64,000 nt of DNA, from assembly GCF_000516515.1 (NCBI RefSeq), contig NZ_KI911784.1, positions 2,760,881 through 2,824,880 of the forward strand. Reading direction: 5' to 3'. Positions 45,795 to 55,418 of the stretch are shown here, piece by piece. The DNA comes from Chloroflexus sp. Y-396-1 (GTDB lineage Bacteria > Chloroflexota > Chloroflexia > Chloroflexales > Chloroflexaceae). The notes beneath the pieces were generated by a model that saw only the letters and a list, made by a program, of their open reading frames with translations, ran no database searches and was not told where the DNA came from. The translations under genes were made by a program, and so were the position numbers. The number at the start of each line of letters is the position of its first letter. The first letter of the stretch is position 1.

Positions 45795-48122
45795 CTAGCG
45801 CTGGAGCAGCGGCACGTACACTGTCGGGAAAGTTACCTGATCAAGGGTGATCGTGGCTGCCGGTAAGAGTGCGGCAGGACCAGCACTACCGCTCACACTC
45901 GGATTTCCGGCGCCATCGAGCATTCGAGCGTAAACATAATATGATCCCGGTGTAAGCTGCTCTTCCGCTAAACCGCTGGCCAGACTCCACATAATAGTGA
46001 AGCTGTTGCTATCGCCGGGAGCTTCAACCGGGAACCAGACGAGATTCGGATCGTTTGCCGGATCGGCAACCGGAGTACGACTGTTGGCTAGCCAAACCCC
46101 CCAGAAACCACGCCCAGGGTAAAGGTTATCGGTGACCGCAATATTCGTAAACTCGAGATTAACAATAATGGTTGCACTATCAGGGATCGGCAGCACCTGT
46201 ATGTTACCACCATTAAGCACTGGTGGCGTTGTGTCGTAAATGAGGGTCCGGTTGATCACAATCGAGTTATTGAGAGCATCGCGTACTCGGATGAATACCG
46301 GTAATGATCCCTCATTAACGATATCGGGGTAGGGTAGTACGTTCGCAAACCGACCGCCACTGATGGCCATATTGCTTACACTATTAAGTGCTGCACTGTT
46401 AGGAGCAAGGGCAAAGGTTTGCAAACCGCTGCAATCGCCCAGGTTGCGAATTTCGACGTAGACGGATGGGATGCGAGTATAATCGGGGTGACCATCACTG
46501 GTCCCACCATCGCCGACCAGATCGGCCGGTGTAGGCGCGGTAAACGGCGAGGTTCGCAAACGTGAGAAGGGATTGCCAACCGTCACACTGCCCAACACAC
46601 CGGTATCGATCACGACTGCATCTGAACGCACCTGATCGATCAGATTGTTCTCTGTACGACGCAATTGTGTATATAGCACTCGTTCCACACACCCTGCATC
46701 GGTGCGCAGCGCGTCAGGAATAGGCACTGTCAGAATACTGGTTGGGCCAGTCGGATTGAACGGCTGCCAGCCACCGGAGTCATTTTCGGTATCGGTTGGC
46801 GGTGCTCCCCAACGCCAGCGCACCTGATCGGGGAGATTCGTTGTACCGAGATCAGGGAAGGTGACATTCACCGAAACTTTGCCATCACCCCCGATCACTG
46901 GAGCATCATTTTCAATTTGTGGACGCGAACCAAAGATGGCGCCGGGCGCCCGGAATAAGACGTAACGAGGAAGTGGTACAGTGCCCTGGAATAATTCATG
47001 AACGACGTGCATGTAGCTCCGCACTCCGATTCGAGCATCACCCCACGCATTGAATACCGGTGCAACGGTTGGAGCACTGACAACGGGGAGGAAACCTTGA
47101 TTTACTGGCCTGACAGCATAGAACAGTTGGTTGACATTACGATTGGTACCCTGCCGAATCCAGGAGAGATGCAGATTCCCCTGTTGGTCGTAGTCAACAT
47201 TCACCCGGCCATCACCTTTACCACTAATTAATTGAGTTGACGTCCATGGGCCACTAAAATTGCTGACCAGCTTTTCGGCAAAGAAGATTCCATCATCCGC
47301 CCCACGAAAGGCAACCACGATGCGCGTGTTTGGCGCCGGATCAGGACTGAATGAGACGCTGGCGTCGGCAAAGACTGCTGATGTGCTACCGTTTACATCA
47401 ACCGGCGGATTAAAACCGGTGCCATTCCAGAGCGCAACCATAACGTGCAATGGACGTGGCGTATCACGGGTGAAGGTAATTGCCAGCTCGCCATTTGGTC
47501 CGGCAGCCATTGCGGTTTGTGACTTGTAGGCCAGTGCTCCCGGTACCGACCCTACGGCTGACCATGTCGTTCCTCGGTCGTTGGAATAAGAAAAGTTGAT
47601 ATTTTTGTCGTCACGCCACGCAGCGACGATCTGACCGTTTGTACGCACCGCTAGAGCCGGTTCGACCGCGAAAATATGACCACGCATCACTTCAAACGTT
47701 GCTGGATTCCATGCGCCGCCCGGTTCACGACGACGGAACTGGATCGTTTTCGCGACTTGATCGATCCACAGCACATAGACTTCGCCGGTAGGTGCGGTTG
47801 TAACAGCCGTCTGGTACCAATCTTGCGCCTTTCCAGTAAGAACTGAACCAAGTGCTATTGGCGCCGGAAAAACATTATCTTCTTCGCCTTTAATCCAAAG
47901 TTTGACCGTGCCATTATTCTCTGATGAAATGCCGTCGGTAGCGCTTACGTACACACCATTCGCATCAACAGCCAGTTGCGGGTACTTGGTATTGCTGGCC
48001 GGAAGATTGGTTTCAAGGACGAAGCTGGCACCTTCTTGTGCTTGTGAAGGAAGCGGTGATACGCCAACCAGTACAACAACGATGCAACACATTGTGATGA
48101 TGAGCGAAGGTAGACGCATCAT
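45795..48122 (-). CDS. Large secreted BNR/sialidase-like protein, paralogue 1
   Basis: A 775-residue secreted protein read from the tandem ATGs at 48122/48119, preceded by AGGAG. A signal peptide (basic MMRLPSL, hydrophobic core, cleavage after PSQA) starts the chain. Residues ~30-400 have repeated blades with Asp-box-like sequence (FSYSNDRGTTWSAVG) as in sialidase/BNR propellers. The middle part (VRWRWGAPPTDTENDSGGW) and the C-terminal beta-rich Ig-like modules (~550-760) are shared with the protein at 50044. No catalytic set typical of sialidases was identified, so a binding or structural surface role is as likely as hydrolysis. It follows the 256-residue partner by 79 bp. Confidence 0.72.
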   Translation of the reverse strand: MMRLPSLIITMCCIVVVLVGVSPLPSQAQEGASFVLETNLPASNTKYPQLAVDANGVYVSATDGISSENNGTVKLWIKGEEDNVFPAPIALGSVLTGKAQDWYQTAVTTAPTGEVYVLWIDQVAKTIQFRRREPGGAWNPATFEVMRGHIFAVEPALAVRTNGQIVAAWRDDKNINFSYSNDRGTTWSAVGSVPGALAYKSQTAMAAGPNGELAITFTRDTPRPLHVMVALWNGTGFNPPVDVNGSTSAVFADASVSFSPDPAPNTRIVVAFRGADDGIFFAEKLVSNFSGPWTSTQLISGKGDGRVNVDYDQQGNLHLSWIRQGTNRNVNQLFYAVRPVNQGFLPVVSAPTVAPVFNAWGDARIGVRSYMHVVHELFQGTVPLPRYVLFRAPGAIFGSRPQIENDAPVIGGDGKVSVNVTFPDLGTTNLPDQVRWRWGAPPTDTENDSGGWQPFNPTGPTSILTVPIPDALRTDAGCVERVLYTQLRRTENNLIDQVRSDAVVIDTGVLGSVTVGNPFSRLRTSPFTAPTPADLVGDGGTSDGHPDYTRIPSVYVEIRNLGDCSGLQTFALAPNSAALNSVSNMAISGGRFANVLPYPDIVNEGSLPVFIRVRDALNNSIVINRTLIYDTTPPVLNGGNIQVLPIPDSATIIVNLEFTNIAVTDNLYPGRGFWGVWLANSRTPVADPANDPNLVWFPVEAPGDSNSFTIMWSLASGLAEEQLTPGSYYVYARMLDGAGNPSVSGSAGPAALLPAATITLDQVTFPTVYVPLLQR

Positions 48123-48201
48123 AGGAGTGATCTCCTGTAGAAAATGCAATGACTTTCTCATATGTGGGTATGTTATAAAGATCAACGTATGAGAGTATCG
48201 G

Positions 48202-48972
48202 CTACGGTGTGACGATCACATCATCGAACAGCATGCCACCAATGGCACGGGTGTAGACCCCAACCCGCCCTGCCGGTAAGGGTTGGGCATCATTGGCTTG
48301 CATCAGCAGCTTGCCATCGAGGCGGGCGGTCAGGGTATTCCCCCGCATCTCTAGCTCGATGACGTGCCACTGACGTGGGGCAAAGCCCGGTCCCTCCACC
48401 GTTGCCAGCGGGGTCGCCACGCCATCCACCACCCTTTCCAGAACATATTTCGGGGTCGCTTCGTACTCGCGCTTCAACAGGCGCAGTAAATAATAGCTGG
48501 CCTCGTAGCCAAGCTCACCCTGATAGCGAGCGACCACCCCGGCAATGCCGTTAAACTCATCGTAGAAACTCACCCGCACCACGCCATCGGTGAAGGTGGT
48601 GGGTGCCAGCAGCGTGACCTGGGCGAGCGAGCTGTTGCGCAATTCACCGGCAAAATCCTGGCGTAGACGACCGTTGTCGATCACCCAGTTGGCGCGGTCT
48701 TCGGGTAAGACGAAATCGAGTTCGACGGACTGCCAGACGGTCAGGCTGTCGGCCGAGGCAAAATCGGCCACGAACTGCGGGCCGGTGGCCAGATTAGCGG
48801 GGACGGTCGGGTTGGGGCCAATAGTGGGGGCTGGTGGTTCGGGTGGATACTGCAAGATTGGCCCACCCTCTTCGGCCTGACCGGAACGGAGCGCCAGCCA
48901 AAAGCCTCCGATGATGACCACCATCACTAACAACAGTGATGACATGAGCAGGAGAGGTCGGCGGTTCCACAT
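48202..48972 (-). CDS. Secreted concanavalin-like domain protein, paralogue 1
   Basis: A 256-residue protein with an N-terminal membrane anchor or signal (RPLLLMSSLLLVMVVIIGGFW), a Pro-rich spacer (PPEPPAPTIGPNP), and one ~190-residue domain of the LamG/DUF1080 beta-sandwich type. Its characteristic pattern is QWHVIELEMRGNTLTARLDGK near 210, ending with GGMLFDDVIV. AAGGAGG precedes the ATG at 48972. The domain is almost identical, at DNA level too, to that of the gene at 52408, while the signal region is not. It probably binds polysaccharide at the cell surface and works with the downstream propeller protein. Confidence 0.75.
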   Translation of the reverse strand: MWNRRPLLLMSSLLLVMVVIIGGFWLALRSGQAEEGGPILQYPPEPPAPTIGPNPTVPANLATGPQFVADFASADSLTVWQSVELDFVLPEDRANWVIDNGRLRQDFAGELRNSSLAQVTLLAPTTFTDGVVRVSFYDEFNGIAGVVARYQGELGYEASYYLLRLLKREYEATPKYVLERVVDGVATPLATVEGPGFAPRQWHVIELEMRGNTLTARLDGKLLMQANDAQPLPAGRVGVYTRAIGGMLFDDVIVTP

Positions 48973-49440
48973 CGTAAATTCCTCCTTGCAGATGAAGCTT
49001 ACCGGCATTGTACAACGTAGCCGACAATATTGGTAGAGACAGCATATAACGAAAAAGTACTGAAAACGGTAAAAGTTTCGCGCTAAATTTGATGAGTGAG
49101 AAGCGAGACGTGAGTAGAGTCGATGTTCCTGATACTGTACTGTAATGTTAGGACATAGAAGCAATACTAGATGCGGAGCAACGAGCTGCTGATAGTGAAT
49201 CATGTGTCGATTGAACCTACGGCGGTTGTAGAGTCGTTGGGATGACCTTTTTAGGGCATCAATCTACTCGTATTACATAAACGGTGACGCACATACATAG
49301 TTGACATCAAATCTCAACCTGATGCTTGGCATTGCTTCTCCATCATTCCTCGTATATGCAGTGTTTGCCATCTGCTCACGTACATTTTCTGGCTCCAAAG
49401 TGATACCGGGTTTTCTTCTGTACGACGTGAATGTTGTATT

Positions 49441-49644
49441 GACTCCACTGCAAAAAGGTGATCTTTCCACCACAGAGATCACGGAGATCGCAGAGACTAA
49501 AGATAATCTTACCTTTCATTGAACATAGGGTTGTGACAATTTTTCTTACAATGCGCCCAATGGCCAAAAATTATCCTTATTATTCATAAACCTTACACGC
49601 TCTGTGTACTCTGTGTGCTCCGTGGTACGTTTTCGCATGGCACT
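49441..49644. mobile_element. MITE-like element, copy 4 (204 bp, degenerate right end)
   Basis: The left end GACTCCACTGCAAAAA is intact. The right end (TTTTCGCATGGCACT) has several substitutions. Flanking 7-mers TTGTATT (49434-49440) and CTTTATT (49645-49651) match at five of seven. It is probably the oldest insertion in the window. Confidence 0.8.
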
Positions 49645-49799
49645 CTTTATTTATATAACGCAGGAGTGCGTCAAAAGATACGCCTGTTATCAAAAGTATC
49701 TCTTTCAAGTCTGCATACCAAACTAAACCTGATACATCATATTGGATGCACGTACTGCTGGCCCACATTCAGCCTGTCGGGTGAATCAATGATAGGCAC

Positions 49800-49829
49800 A
49801 AAAAACCAAACGTAATCGTTTGGTTTTTT
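49800..49829. terminator. Bidirectional intrinsic terminator
   Basis: The perfect stem AAAAAACCAAACG / CGTTTGGTTTTTT with a 4-nt loop has T-runs on both strands. On the minus strand it lies about 215 bp beyond the 50044 stop. Confidence 0.8.
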
Positions 49830-50010
49830 GCAATAAGTTCTTATCAAACCTGTGCGCTAGAGCTTGTGGCTGTACAAGGGTTGAGCGGGAAACTGCATAG
49901 TCACTTCAAATATGAACGAGATATTTCGCTTGCTTCGGTAGCTTGCCGGTACCGGTATGCGTGAAAGGTTATTATGACAGGGCAATGCTATCCTCTACGC
50001 TTAATTGAAA

Positions 50011-50031
50011 GGGGCACGGAAGCCGTGCCCC
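50011..50031 (-). terminator. Terminator of the second secreted cassette
   Basis: The stem GGGGCACGG / CCGTGCCCC with a 3-nt loop is followed on the minus strand by TTTC, 12 bp after the 50044 stop. Confidence 0.75.
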
Positions 50032-50043
50032 ACATGTACTTCG

Positions 50044-52383
50044 TCAGCGTGACGTTAATGGGATATAGGTACGTGCTGGTGTCAGAGTACTGGTAGCGGT
50101 CGTCTCTAACACGACGTTACCAATATTACCGGCACGATCAATGAGGCGCACGTAAATATGGAACGTTTGCTCAGGTGCACTGGTCGTAGCCATCGTGACC
50201 CCAGGTGCATTCGCCATACTCCAGGACGGCACGGTAAATTGACCACCGTTGAAATCAACCTTCGTTGCAATCCAGCGCAGCGTAGATTCAGTGGCCGGAT
50301 TAGAGACTGCGTTCGGACTTACGGCAATCAAGACACCTAAGATACCGTTGGTCTCAGTCACTGTTGCCGTAGAGAGATCAAAGGTGAGATCCTGAAGAAT
50401 ATCGCCTAACGGCGAATCGGTTGCCGTAATGGACTCACTTCCGCTCAGCGTCATCTGCGGTGGGGACCGGTCAAGGCGGATCGTCCTGGTAACGGTTTGT
50501 GAATTCCCTAACTGATCGTAAACACGCACGAGGACTGGGTAATCACCGTCCGGCGATGGTGGTGAGAATGTGGTACCGGGTAGCGGTACGATAGCGTCCA
50601 GGGTACCATTAACATCAAGGTCACTTGTGGTTGCTAACTCTGCCATGCTACTCGCAACTCTAACCCGTGAAACCTGCGAGCAATCACCGCCATCGCTGAC
50701 CGATAGCCAGACCTGCGTCGTCGGTGTACTACCGGGGTCGAGATCGCGCACCGAGTAGTTGGAAGCATACCAGCTCGCTGTATCGTACAACAGCGGATTG
50801 GCAACCTGAACAGTCGCTACAAGATTGGTGTCAATGATGACACTTGCCTTGCGCTCCATTGTCTCCACAACAGGCGCAGTCCCATTTCGCCGCAACTGCG
50901 TGTACAACGTGCGTGGCGTACAATCGTTGACATTCAGGAAAGCTGTAGGGATAGGCACGGTCAATTCGGTGGTAGCAGTGGCATTAGATGCCAATGGTAC
51001 CCAACCACCAGAGTCGTTTTCGGTATCGGTAGGTGGCGCACCCCACCGCCAGCGTACACTCACATCTTGCGGCGTAGACCCAAGGTCGGGAAAAGTCACC
51101 TTAATCGAGGTACGACCATCACCGCCAACTCGTGCAGCGCCGCCTTCGATCAAGGGATCGGAGCCAAATGGCGAACCAGGTGCTTTGAAGAGGGCATAAC
51201 GGAGAAACGGTGTCTCACCGTTAAACAATTCATGGGCTACATGCATGTAGAAGCCACTGCCTGAACTGTTAACGCCCCAGGCATTGAACAGGGGTCCAGA
51301 AGTTGCCGACTCTATGGGGCCGAGGAATGTACCATTTGCATACCGGAACGCATAGTTAAGCCGATTCTGGCTCCGGCTCCCTGGAGTACGAATCCACGAG
51401 ATGTGTAAGTTGCCATACGGATCGATACTTACCGAAACCTGACCATCTCCCTTATCACCGGTCAGGCGTGATCGGGACCACACCTGATTGTCAAAAAAGT
51501 TGCTGATGTCTTTTTCAGCGTAGAATACACCGTTATCTGCGTGGCGGTAACCGACATAGATTTTGCCGTTATAGATGGCAACGCTACTATCGGCATAAGG
51601 GGAAGAGTCGCCAAGATTGACATCCACCGGTACGCTGAAGCCATTGCCCTGCCACAATGAAACCATCACGTGCAGCGGGCGTGGTGCGTCGCGCGTAAAG
51701 GTCAGCACGACCTCACCATTCGTACCAGAAGCTAAATGCACAACTGCACGGTAAACCTTCATCCCAAAAGCACGCGCTACTGGCGCCCATGAAGCGCCAC
51801 CGTTGTCAGAATACGAGTAGTAGATAGAGGCATCATTACCGGTGAAGTCATCGCGCCAGACAGCGATAATGCGCCCATTCTGGGGGCCACCATTCACTAC
51901 AGTAAGCGCGGGTCGCACCGGAAAAGAAAGGTTACGTGTTATCTCGAAGATAGCGCCCCAATTTCCGGCAGTGTCGCGTTTGCGAAACCGCATAATTTTG
52001 GCGGCCTGATCAATCCAGAGTGTCAGGACCTCGCCAGATGGTGAGGTTGCAATGGCGCTGTTGATGTATTCGGGGTTTGTAGATGTGCGGGATGTGGTAC
52101 CCAACGTAAATGGGCTTGGAAATGCCGTGCCGGTCTCTGTCTTTGTCCAGACTCGCGCTTTGCCATCGGAAGCCCCGCTCGATTCCGCAATTCCTATCAA
52201 ATGCACTTGATCCTTGAAAGTTGCCGCCTGGGGCAGCTTGAGGTTCGCACTGTTAGGCAAAACGGTCTCAACCAGTAATTGCAGTGGAGCTTGAGCTGCT
52301 GTCGGGATAGCAGATGGAAGCGTGCTGATAAGCAAGGTCAAAAGCGCAGACAGCACAAACACGGTGCGGAAAAGTATCTTCAT
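50044..52383 (-). CDS. Large secreted BNR/sialidase-like protein, paralogue 2
   Basis: A 779-residue secreted protein with the same layout as the one at 45795: a signal peptide (MKILFRTVFVLSALLTLLIS, cleavage after TAAQA), propeller-like blades with an Asp-box-like YSYSDNGGASWAPVA, the shared VRWRWGAPPTDTENDSGGW segment, and C-terminal Ig-like modules. Overall similarity to paralogue 1 is moderate by eye, with identity concentrated in the middle. GAGGAG precedes the ATG at 52383. It follows its 256-residue partner by only 24 bp and belongs to a run of minus-strand genes starting at the methyltransferase. Confidence 0.72.
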   Translation of the reverse strand: MKILFRTVFVLSALLTLLISTLPSAIPTAAQAPLQLLVETVLPNSANLKLPQAATFKDQVHLIGIAESSGASDGKARVWTKTETGTAFPSPFTLGTTSRTSTNPEYINSAIATSPSGEVLTLWIDQAAKIMRFRKRDTAGNWGAIFEITRNLSFPVRPALTVVNGGPQNGRIIAVWRDDFTGNDASIYYSYSDNGGASWAPVARAFGMKVYRAVVHLASGTNGEVVLTFTRDAPRPLHVMVSLWQGNGFSVPVDVNLGDSSPYADSSVAIYNGKIYVGYRHADNGVFYAEKDISNFFDNQVWSRSRLTGDKGDGQVSVSIDPYGNLHISWIRTPGSRSQNRLNYAFRYANGTFLGPIESATSGPLFNAWGVNSSGSGFYMHVAHELFNGETPFLRYALFKAPGSPFGSDPLIEGGAARVGGDGRTSIKVTFPDLGSTPQDVSVRWRWGAPPTDTENDSGGWVPLASNATATTELTVPIPTAFLNVNDCTPRTLYTQLRRNGTAPVVETMERKASVIIDTNLVATVQVANPLLYDTASWYASNYSVRDLDPGSTPTTQVWLSVSDGGDCSQVSRVRVASSMAELATTSDLDVNGTLDAIVPLPGTTFSPPSPDGDYPVLVRVYDQLGNSQTVTRTIRLDRSPPQMTLSGSESITATDSPLGDILQDLTFDLSTATVTETNGILGVLIAVSPNAVSNPATESTLRWIATKVDFNGGQFTVPSWSMANAPGVTMATTSAPEQTFHIYVRLIDRAGNIGNVVLETTATSTLTPARTYIPLTSR

Positions 52384-52407
52384 GGATCTGCTCCTCGGCT
52401 AGTTCAC

Positions 52408-53178
52408 TCATGGGCTGACGATGAAATCATCGAACAGCATGCCACCAATGGCACGGGTGTAGACCCCAACCTGCCCTGCCGGTAAGGGTTGGGCATCATT
52501 GGCTTGCATCAGCAGCTTGCCATCGAGGCGGGCGGTCAGGGTATTCCCCCGCATCTCTAGCTCGATGACGTGCCACTGACGCGGGGCAAAGCCCGGTCCC
52601 TCCACCGTTGCCAGCGGGGTCGCCACGCCATCCACCACCCTTTCCAGAACATATTTCGGGGTCGCTTCGTACTCGCGCTTCAACAGGCGCAGTAAATAAT
52701 AGCTGGCCTCGTAGCCAAGCTCACCCTGATAGCGAGCGACCACCCCGGCAATGCCGTTAAACTCATCGTAGAAACTCACCCGCACCACGCCATCGGTGAA
52801 GGTGGTGGGTGCCAGCAGCGTGACCTGGGCGAGCGAGCTGTTGCGCAATTCACCGGCAAAATCCTGGCGTAGGCGACCGTTGTCGATCACCCAGTTGGCG
52901 CGGTCTTCGGGTAAGACGAAATCGAGTTCGACGGACTGCCAGACGGTCAGGCTGTCGGCCGAGGCAAAATCGGCCACGAACTGCGGGCCGGTGGCCAGAT
53001 TAGCGGGGATGGTCGGGTTGGGGCCGATGGTAGGGGCTGGCGGTTCGGGCGGATACTGCAAGATTGGTCCACCCTCTTCGGCCTGGCTGGAACGAAAGGC
53101 CAGGATGAGGGCTGCGCCGACTGCTAGCACTGTAGCCGCGAGCGCGAGTACCGATACGAGACTGGTTTTTCGCGTCAT
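52408..53178 (-). CDS. Secreted concanavalin-like domain protein, paralogue 2
   Basis: A 256-residue protein with the same domain as the gene at 48202. The first ~32 residues (a different signal, with TSLVSVLALAATVLAVGAAL) are unrelated, then SQAEEGGPILQYPPEP begins near-identity. I see only four residue differences after that point: V/I in the spacer, R/Q, V/F and T/S near the C-terminus. AGGAGG lies before the ATG at 53178. It is downstream of a glycosyltransferase gene on the same strand, which supports a role in surface polysaccharide. Confidence 0.75.
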   Translation of the reverse strand: MTRKTSLVSVLALAATVLAVGAALILAFRSSQAEEGGPILQYPPEPPAPTIGPNPTIPANLATGPQFVADFASADSLTVWQSVELDFVLPEDRANWVIDNGRLRQDFAGELRNSSLAQVTLLAPTTFTDGVVRVSFYDEFNGIAGVVARYQGELGYEASYYLLRLLKREYEATPKYVLERVVDGVATPLATVEGPGFAPRQWHVIELEMRGNTLTARLDGKLLMQANDAQPLPAGQVGVYTRAIGGMLFDDFIVSP

Positions 53179-53216
53179 GAACTTCCTCCTTAACAGATGC
53201 ACGACAACATCGCCAG

Positions 53217-54482
53217 TTATTGGCTCAGCATTGGCGCCGGTAGAAGCTGACCTTGCAACGTGGCCTGGTACAGACTGGCCAAATCGGTAGCGATCTGCAC
53301 CGACGAGAATTGCGGCGCCAGCGTTGCAGCCCGTGCGCTATATGCGAGCCATATATCTGGGTCACGCAATAGCGACACAATTGCCTCACCAATAGCCGGT
53401 CCTGAACGCGGTTCAACAACGAAACCAGCCTGGGCCGCTGCCACGTAGGCACTGGCACCGGTTGTACGCGTAACGACTGGCGGCGTGCCGACTGCACAGG
53501 CTTCAATTACCACCCGACTAAACGACTCTGCAACCGACGAGACAACCGCGACATCTGCACCGGCTAGATAAGTACGGGCTTCGTGGTGTGGGATAGCACC
53601 GGTAAACATAATATCGGCTGCTACTCCCAATTCCAACGCACGGCGATGGAGAAATGCGCCGTAATCGCCGAAACGTGGTGTTGAGCGATTCGGCCCGACA
53701 ATAACCACTTGCGGTGAAAGACCGGCAGCACGGATGGTAGGGATGGCTTCAACCAAATAGGCAATTCCTTTGAAAGGATGGAGCCGGTTGAGACTGACAA
53801 TAATGGGTCGGGATGGATCGAGACGATGGCGAGTAACAATAATTTCCCGACTGTGAGCACGAAACACACTCAGTGGCGTATCGTGCGGCGGAAAACTATC
53901 GGCGGTAATATTGTATGGAATGGCCGTTACCTTGGCTGGCGGTGCACCGCGAGCAATTGCCAGCTCCCGGATCTGCGGTGAATCGGCACGGATCACTCGT
54001 GCCTGCTGAAACACATATGGCAACACGGCGCGCACTGCCGGAAAACGCGCATAGCCATAGTCATATTCGGGTTCAGCCATCACATCGGCGCCGGGTAAGG
54101 TTACGGCCAGCGGTGGCACCCATCTACCGGCGAGGAGTGCGGCGAAGCCGAGCGGAAATGCCGTTTCCACGTGACAAAGATCATAAGTTGGATTGGTCGC
54201 AAAGAAACGGCGCATCCCAATAATCGCACTGGCCAGATATGGGTAGAAAAAGAGTGCAGCTAATGCACGATTGGCAAGTTGCGTTGTGAAACGACCACGC
54301 GAAGGCAAGCGATGAACAACGATACCGTCTTCAATCGTGCGGGTAAGTTGGGATTGCGCGGGCGCCAGACTGAGAACTTCGGCTGTTATCCCTAACTCTC
54401 GCCAGGCGTGTATCACCTCGGTATGAATCCGATTGCCCATCGCCGCACTATCGTAGCGCGGTAATATGTAGATGACTCGCAT
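53217..54482 (-). CDS. Glycosyltransferase family 4 (GT-B fold)
   Basis: A 421-residue cytoplasmic glycosyltransferase read from MRVIYILPRY at 54482. The N-terminal Rossmann half contains the MGNRIHTEVIHAW loop near 15-27. The donor-binding half has SLNRLHPFKGIAYLVEAI near 230, VVIVGPNRSTPRFG near 265 and the family's E-x7-E region AESFSRVVIEACAVGTPPVVT near 320-340. It retains the features of GT4 enzymes that use nucleotide sugars with retention of configuration. Donor and acceptor are unknown. It lies between a methyltransferase and the secreted cassette, in one apparent transcript. Confidence 0.88.
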   Translation of the reverse strand: MRVIYILPRYDSAAMGNRIHTEVIHAWRELGITAEVLSLAPAQSQLTRTIEDGIVVHRLPSRGRFTTQLANRALAALFFYPYLASAIIGMRRFFATNPTYDLCHVETAFPLGFAALLAGRWVPPLAVTLPGADVMAEPEYDYGYARFPAVRAVLPYVFQQARVIRADSPQIRELAIARGAPPAKVTAIPYNITADSFPPHDTPLSVFRAHSREIIVTRHRLDPSRPIIVSLNRLHPFKGIAYLVEAIPTIRAAGLSPQVVIVGPNRSTPRFGDYGAFLHRRALELGVAADIMFTGAIPHHEARTYLAGADVAVVSSVAESFSRVVIEACAVGTPPVVTRTTGASAYVAAAQAGFVVEPRSGPAIGEAIVSLLRDPDIWLAYSARAATLAPQFSSVQIATDLASLYQATLQGQLLPAPMLSQ

Positions 54483-54557
54483 GGTTGATTCCATTCCAGG
54501 CATATCCTACCATGACTCAGACGTATGCGCGAGGAAATTTGTTCCATATGGTACGGC

Positions 54558-55418
54558 TCAAGATTGCGACCTTGTATCAGGTTTGCGCAGGGTAAACATC
54601 ACATAGAGGGGATCACTGCGATCAAAACGCTCTTCCAGAGGATGAACGATCCAGGCCAGCAGCAAATCTTTAAGGATAAACGTGCGCCAGAAGCGAGTCA
54701 GCCTGGTCTCGTGGTAGTGCCAGTTGAGGATCGAGCGACCGAATCCACGCAGCGGACTGATCTGCAAACCTGCTGGCTGAACGTACACGCGCTGAATATC
54801 ATCGTTAGTGTAGAAACGGAAGAAGGAACCGGCTTTCCCCTCTTGCACAAAGGCATTACGAGCTACCCGCTTAAAACGGCGAATGCCCTCGAAAAAACCG
54901 GTTCGCTCGCTACTCGTGTAGGGGATCGTGATTACCGCAATGCCACCCGGTGCCAATACTCTGCCAATTTCACGGCCAACCGCTTCATCATCGGGAATAT
55001 GCTCGAGAGTCGAGACAGCCGCAATGCGGGATACTGTATCAGACCGGAAAGGCATCGCTGTGGCACTGGCGACTAGTGGGAAGAAGCGGCCATCACCTGG
55101 GCGCGCTGTAGCCGCTCGTTTGGCCTGTTGCCAGCGTACCCGTTCCAGATCAAGTTCGAGGACAACGACATCAACACCCTCTTTCGCTAGCATGTGCGGA
55201 AATGAGGATGTTCCTGATCCAATATCGACAACCAGATCACCACGACGAACATCGAGTGCTCTGGTAGCCCAAGGATATTCAATTAATCGCCAGAGACTAA
55301 AATCGTTAACCGTGCGGCGCAGGATACGCCAGCCGTTGAGTGCCACCTCATACATAATACAGCGGATCGCACTCAAACGAATCGGTCGTTGTTGTAAACG
55401 TTTCATGAACATCACCAT
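54558..55418 (-). CDS. SAM-dependent methyltransferase (class I)
   Basis: A 286-residue protein read from the ATG at 55418, which follows AGGCGGA; a longer frame starts inside the presumed promoter (TATACT on the minus strand at about 55451-55456). Motif I VVDIGSGTSSFPHML near 64-78, the acidic end of strand 2 (VLELDLERV near 88) and motif post-I STLEHIPDDEA near 137 are clear. The substrate is unknown. Adjacent to a GT4 enzyme, it may methylate a glycan or its lipid carrier. It is the first gene of the minus-strand surface cluster. Confidence 0.82.
   Translation of the reverse strand: MVMFMKRLQQRPIRLSAIRCIMYEVALNGWRILRRTVNDFSLWRLIEYPWATRALDVRRGDLVVDIGSGTSSFPHMLAKEGVDVVVLELDLERVRWQQAKRAATARPGDGRFFPLVASATAMPFRSDTVSRIAAVSTLEHIPDDEAVGREIGRVLAPGGIAVITIPYTSSERTGFFEGIRRFKRVARNAFVQEGKAGSFFRFYTNDDIQRVYVQPAGLQISPLRGFGRSILNWHYHETRLTRFWRTFILKDLLLAWIVHPLEERFDRSDPLYVMFTLRKPDTRSQS

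Larger units (their letters stand above)
48973..50043. other. Intergenic region between the two cassettes, 1071 bp
   Basis: It holds MITE copy 4 (49441-49644) and two hairpins that could terminate the upstream cassette (49800-49829 and 50011-50031). The stretch 49020-49440 has no recognised feature. No gene was found. Confidence 0.5.
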
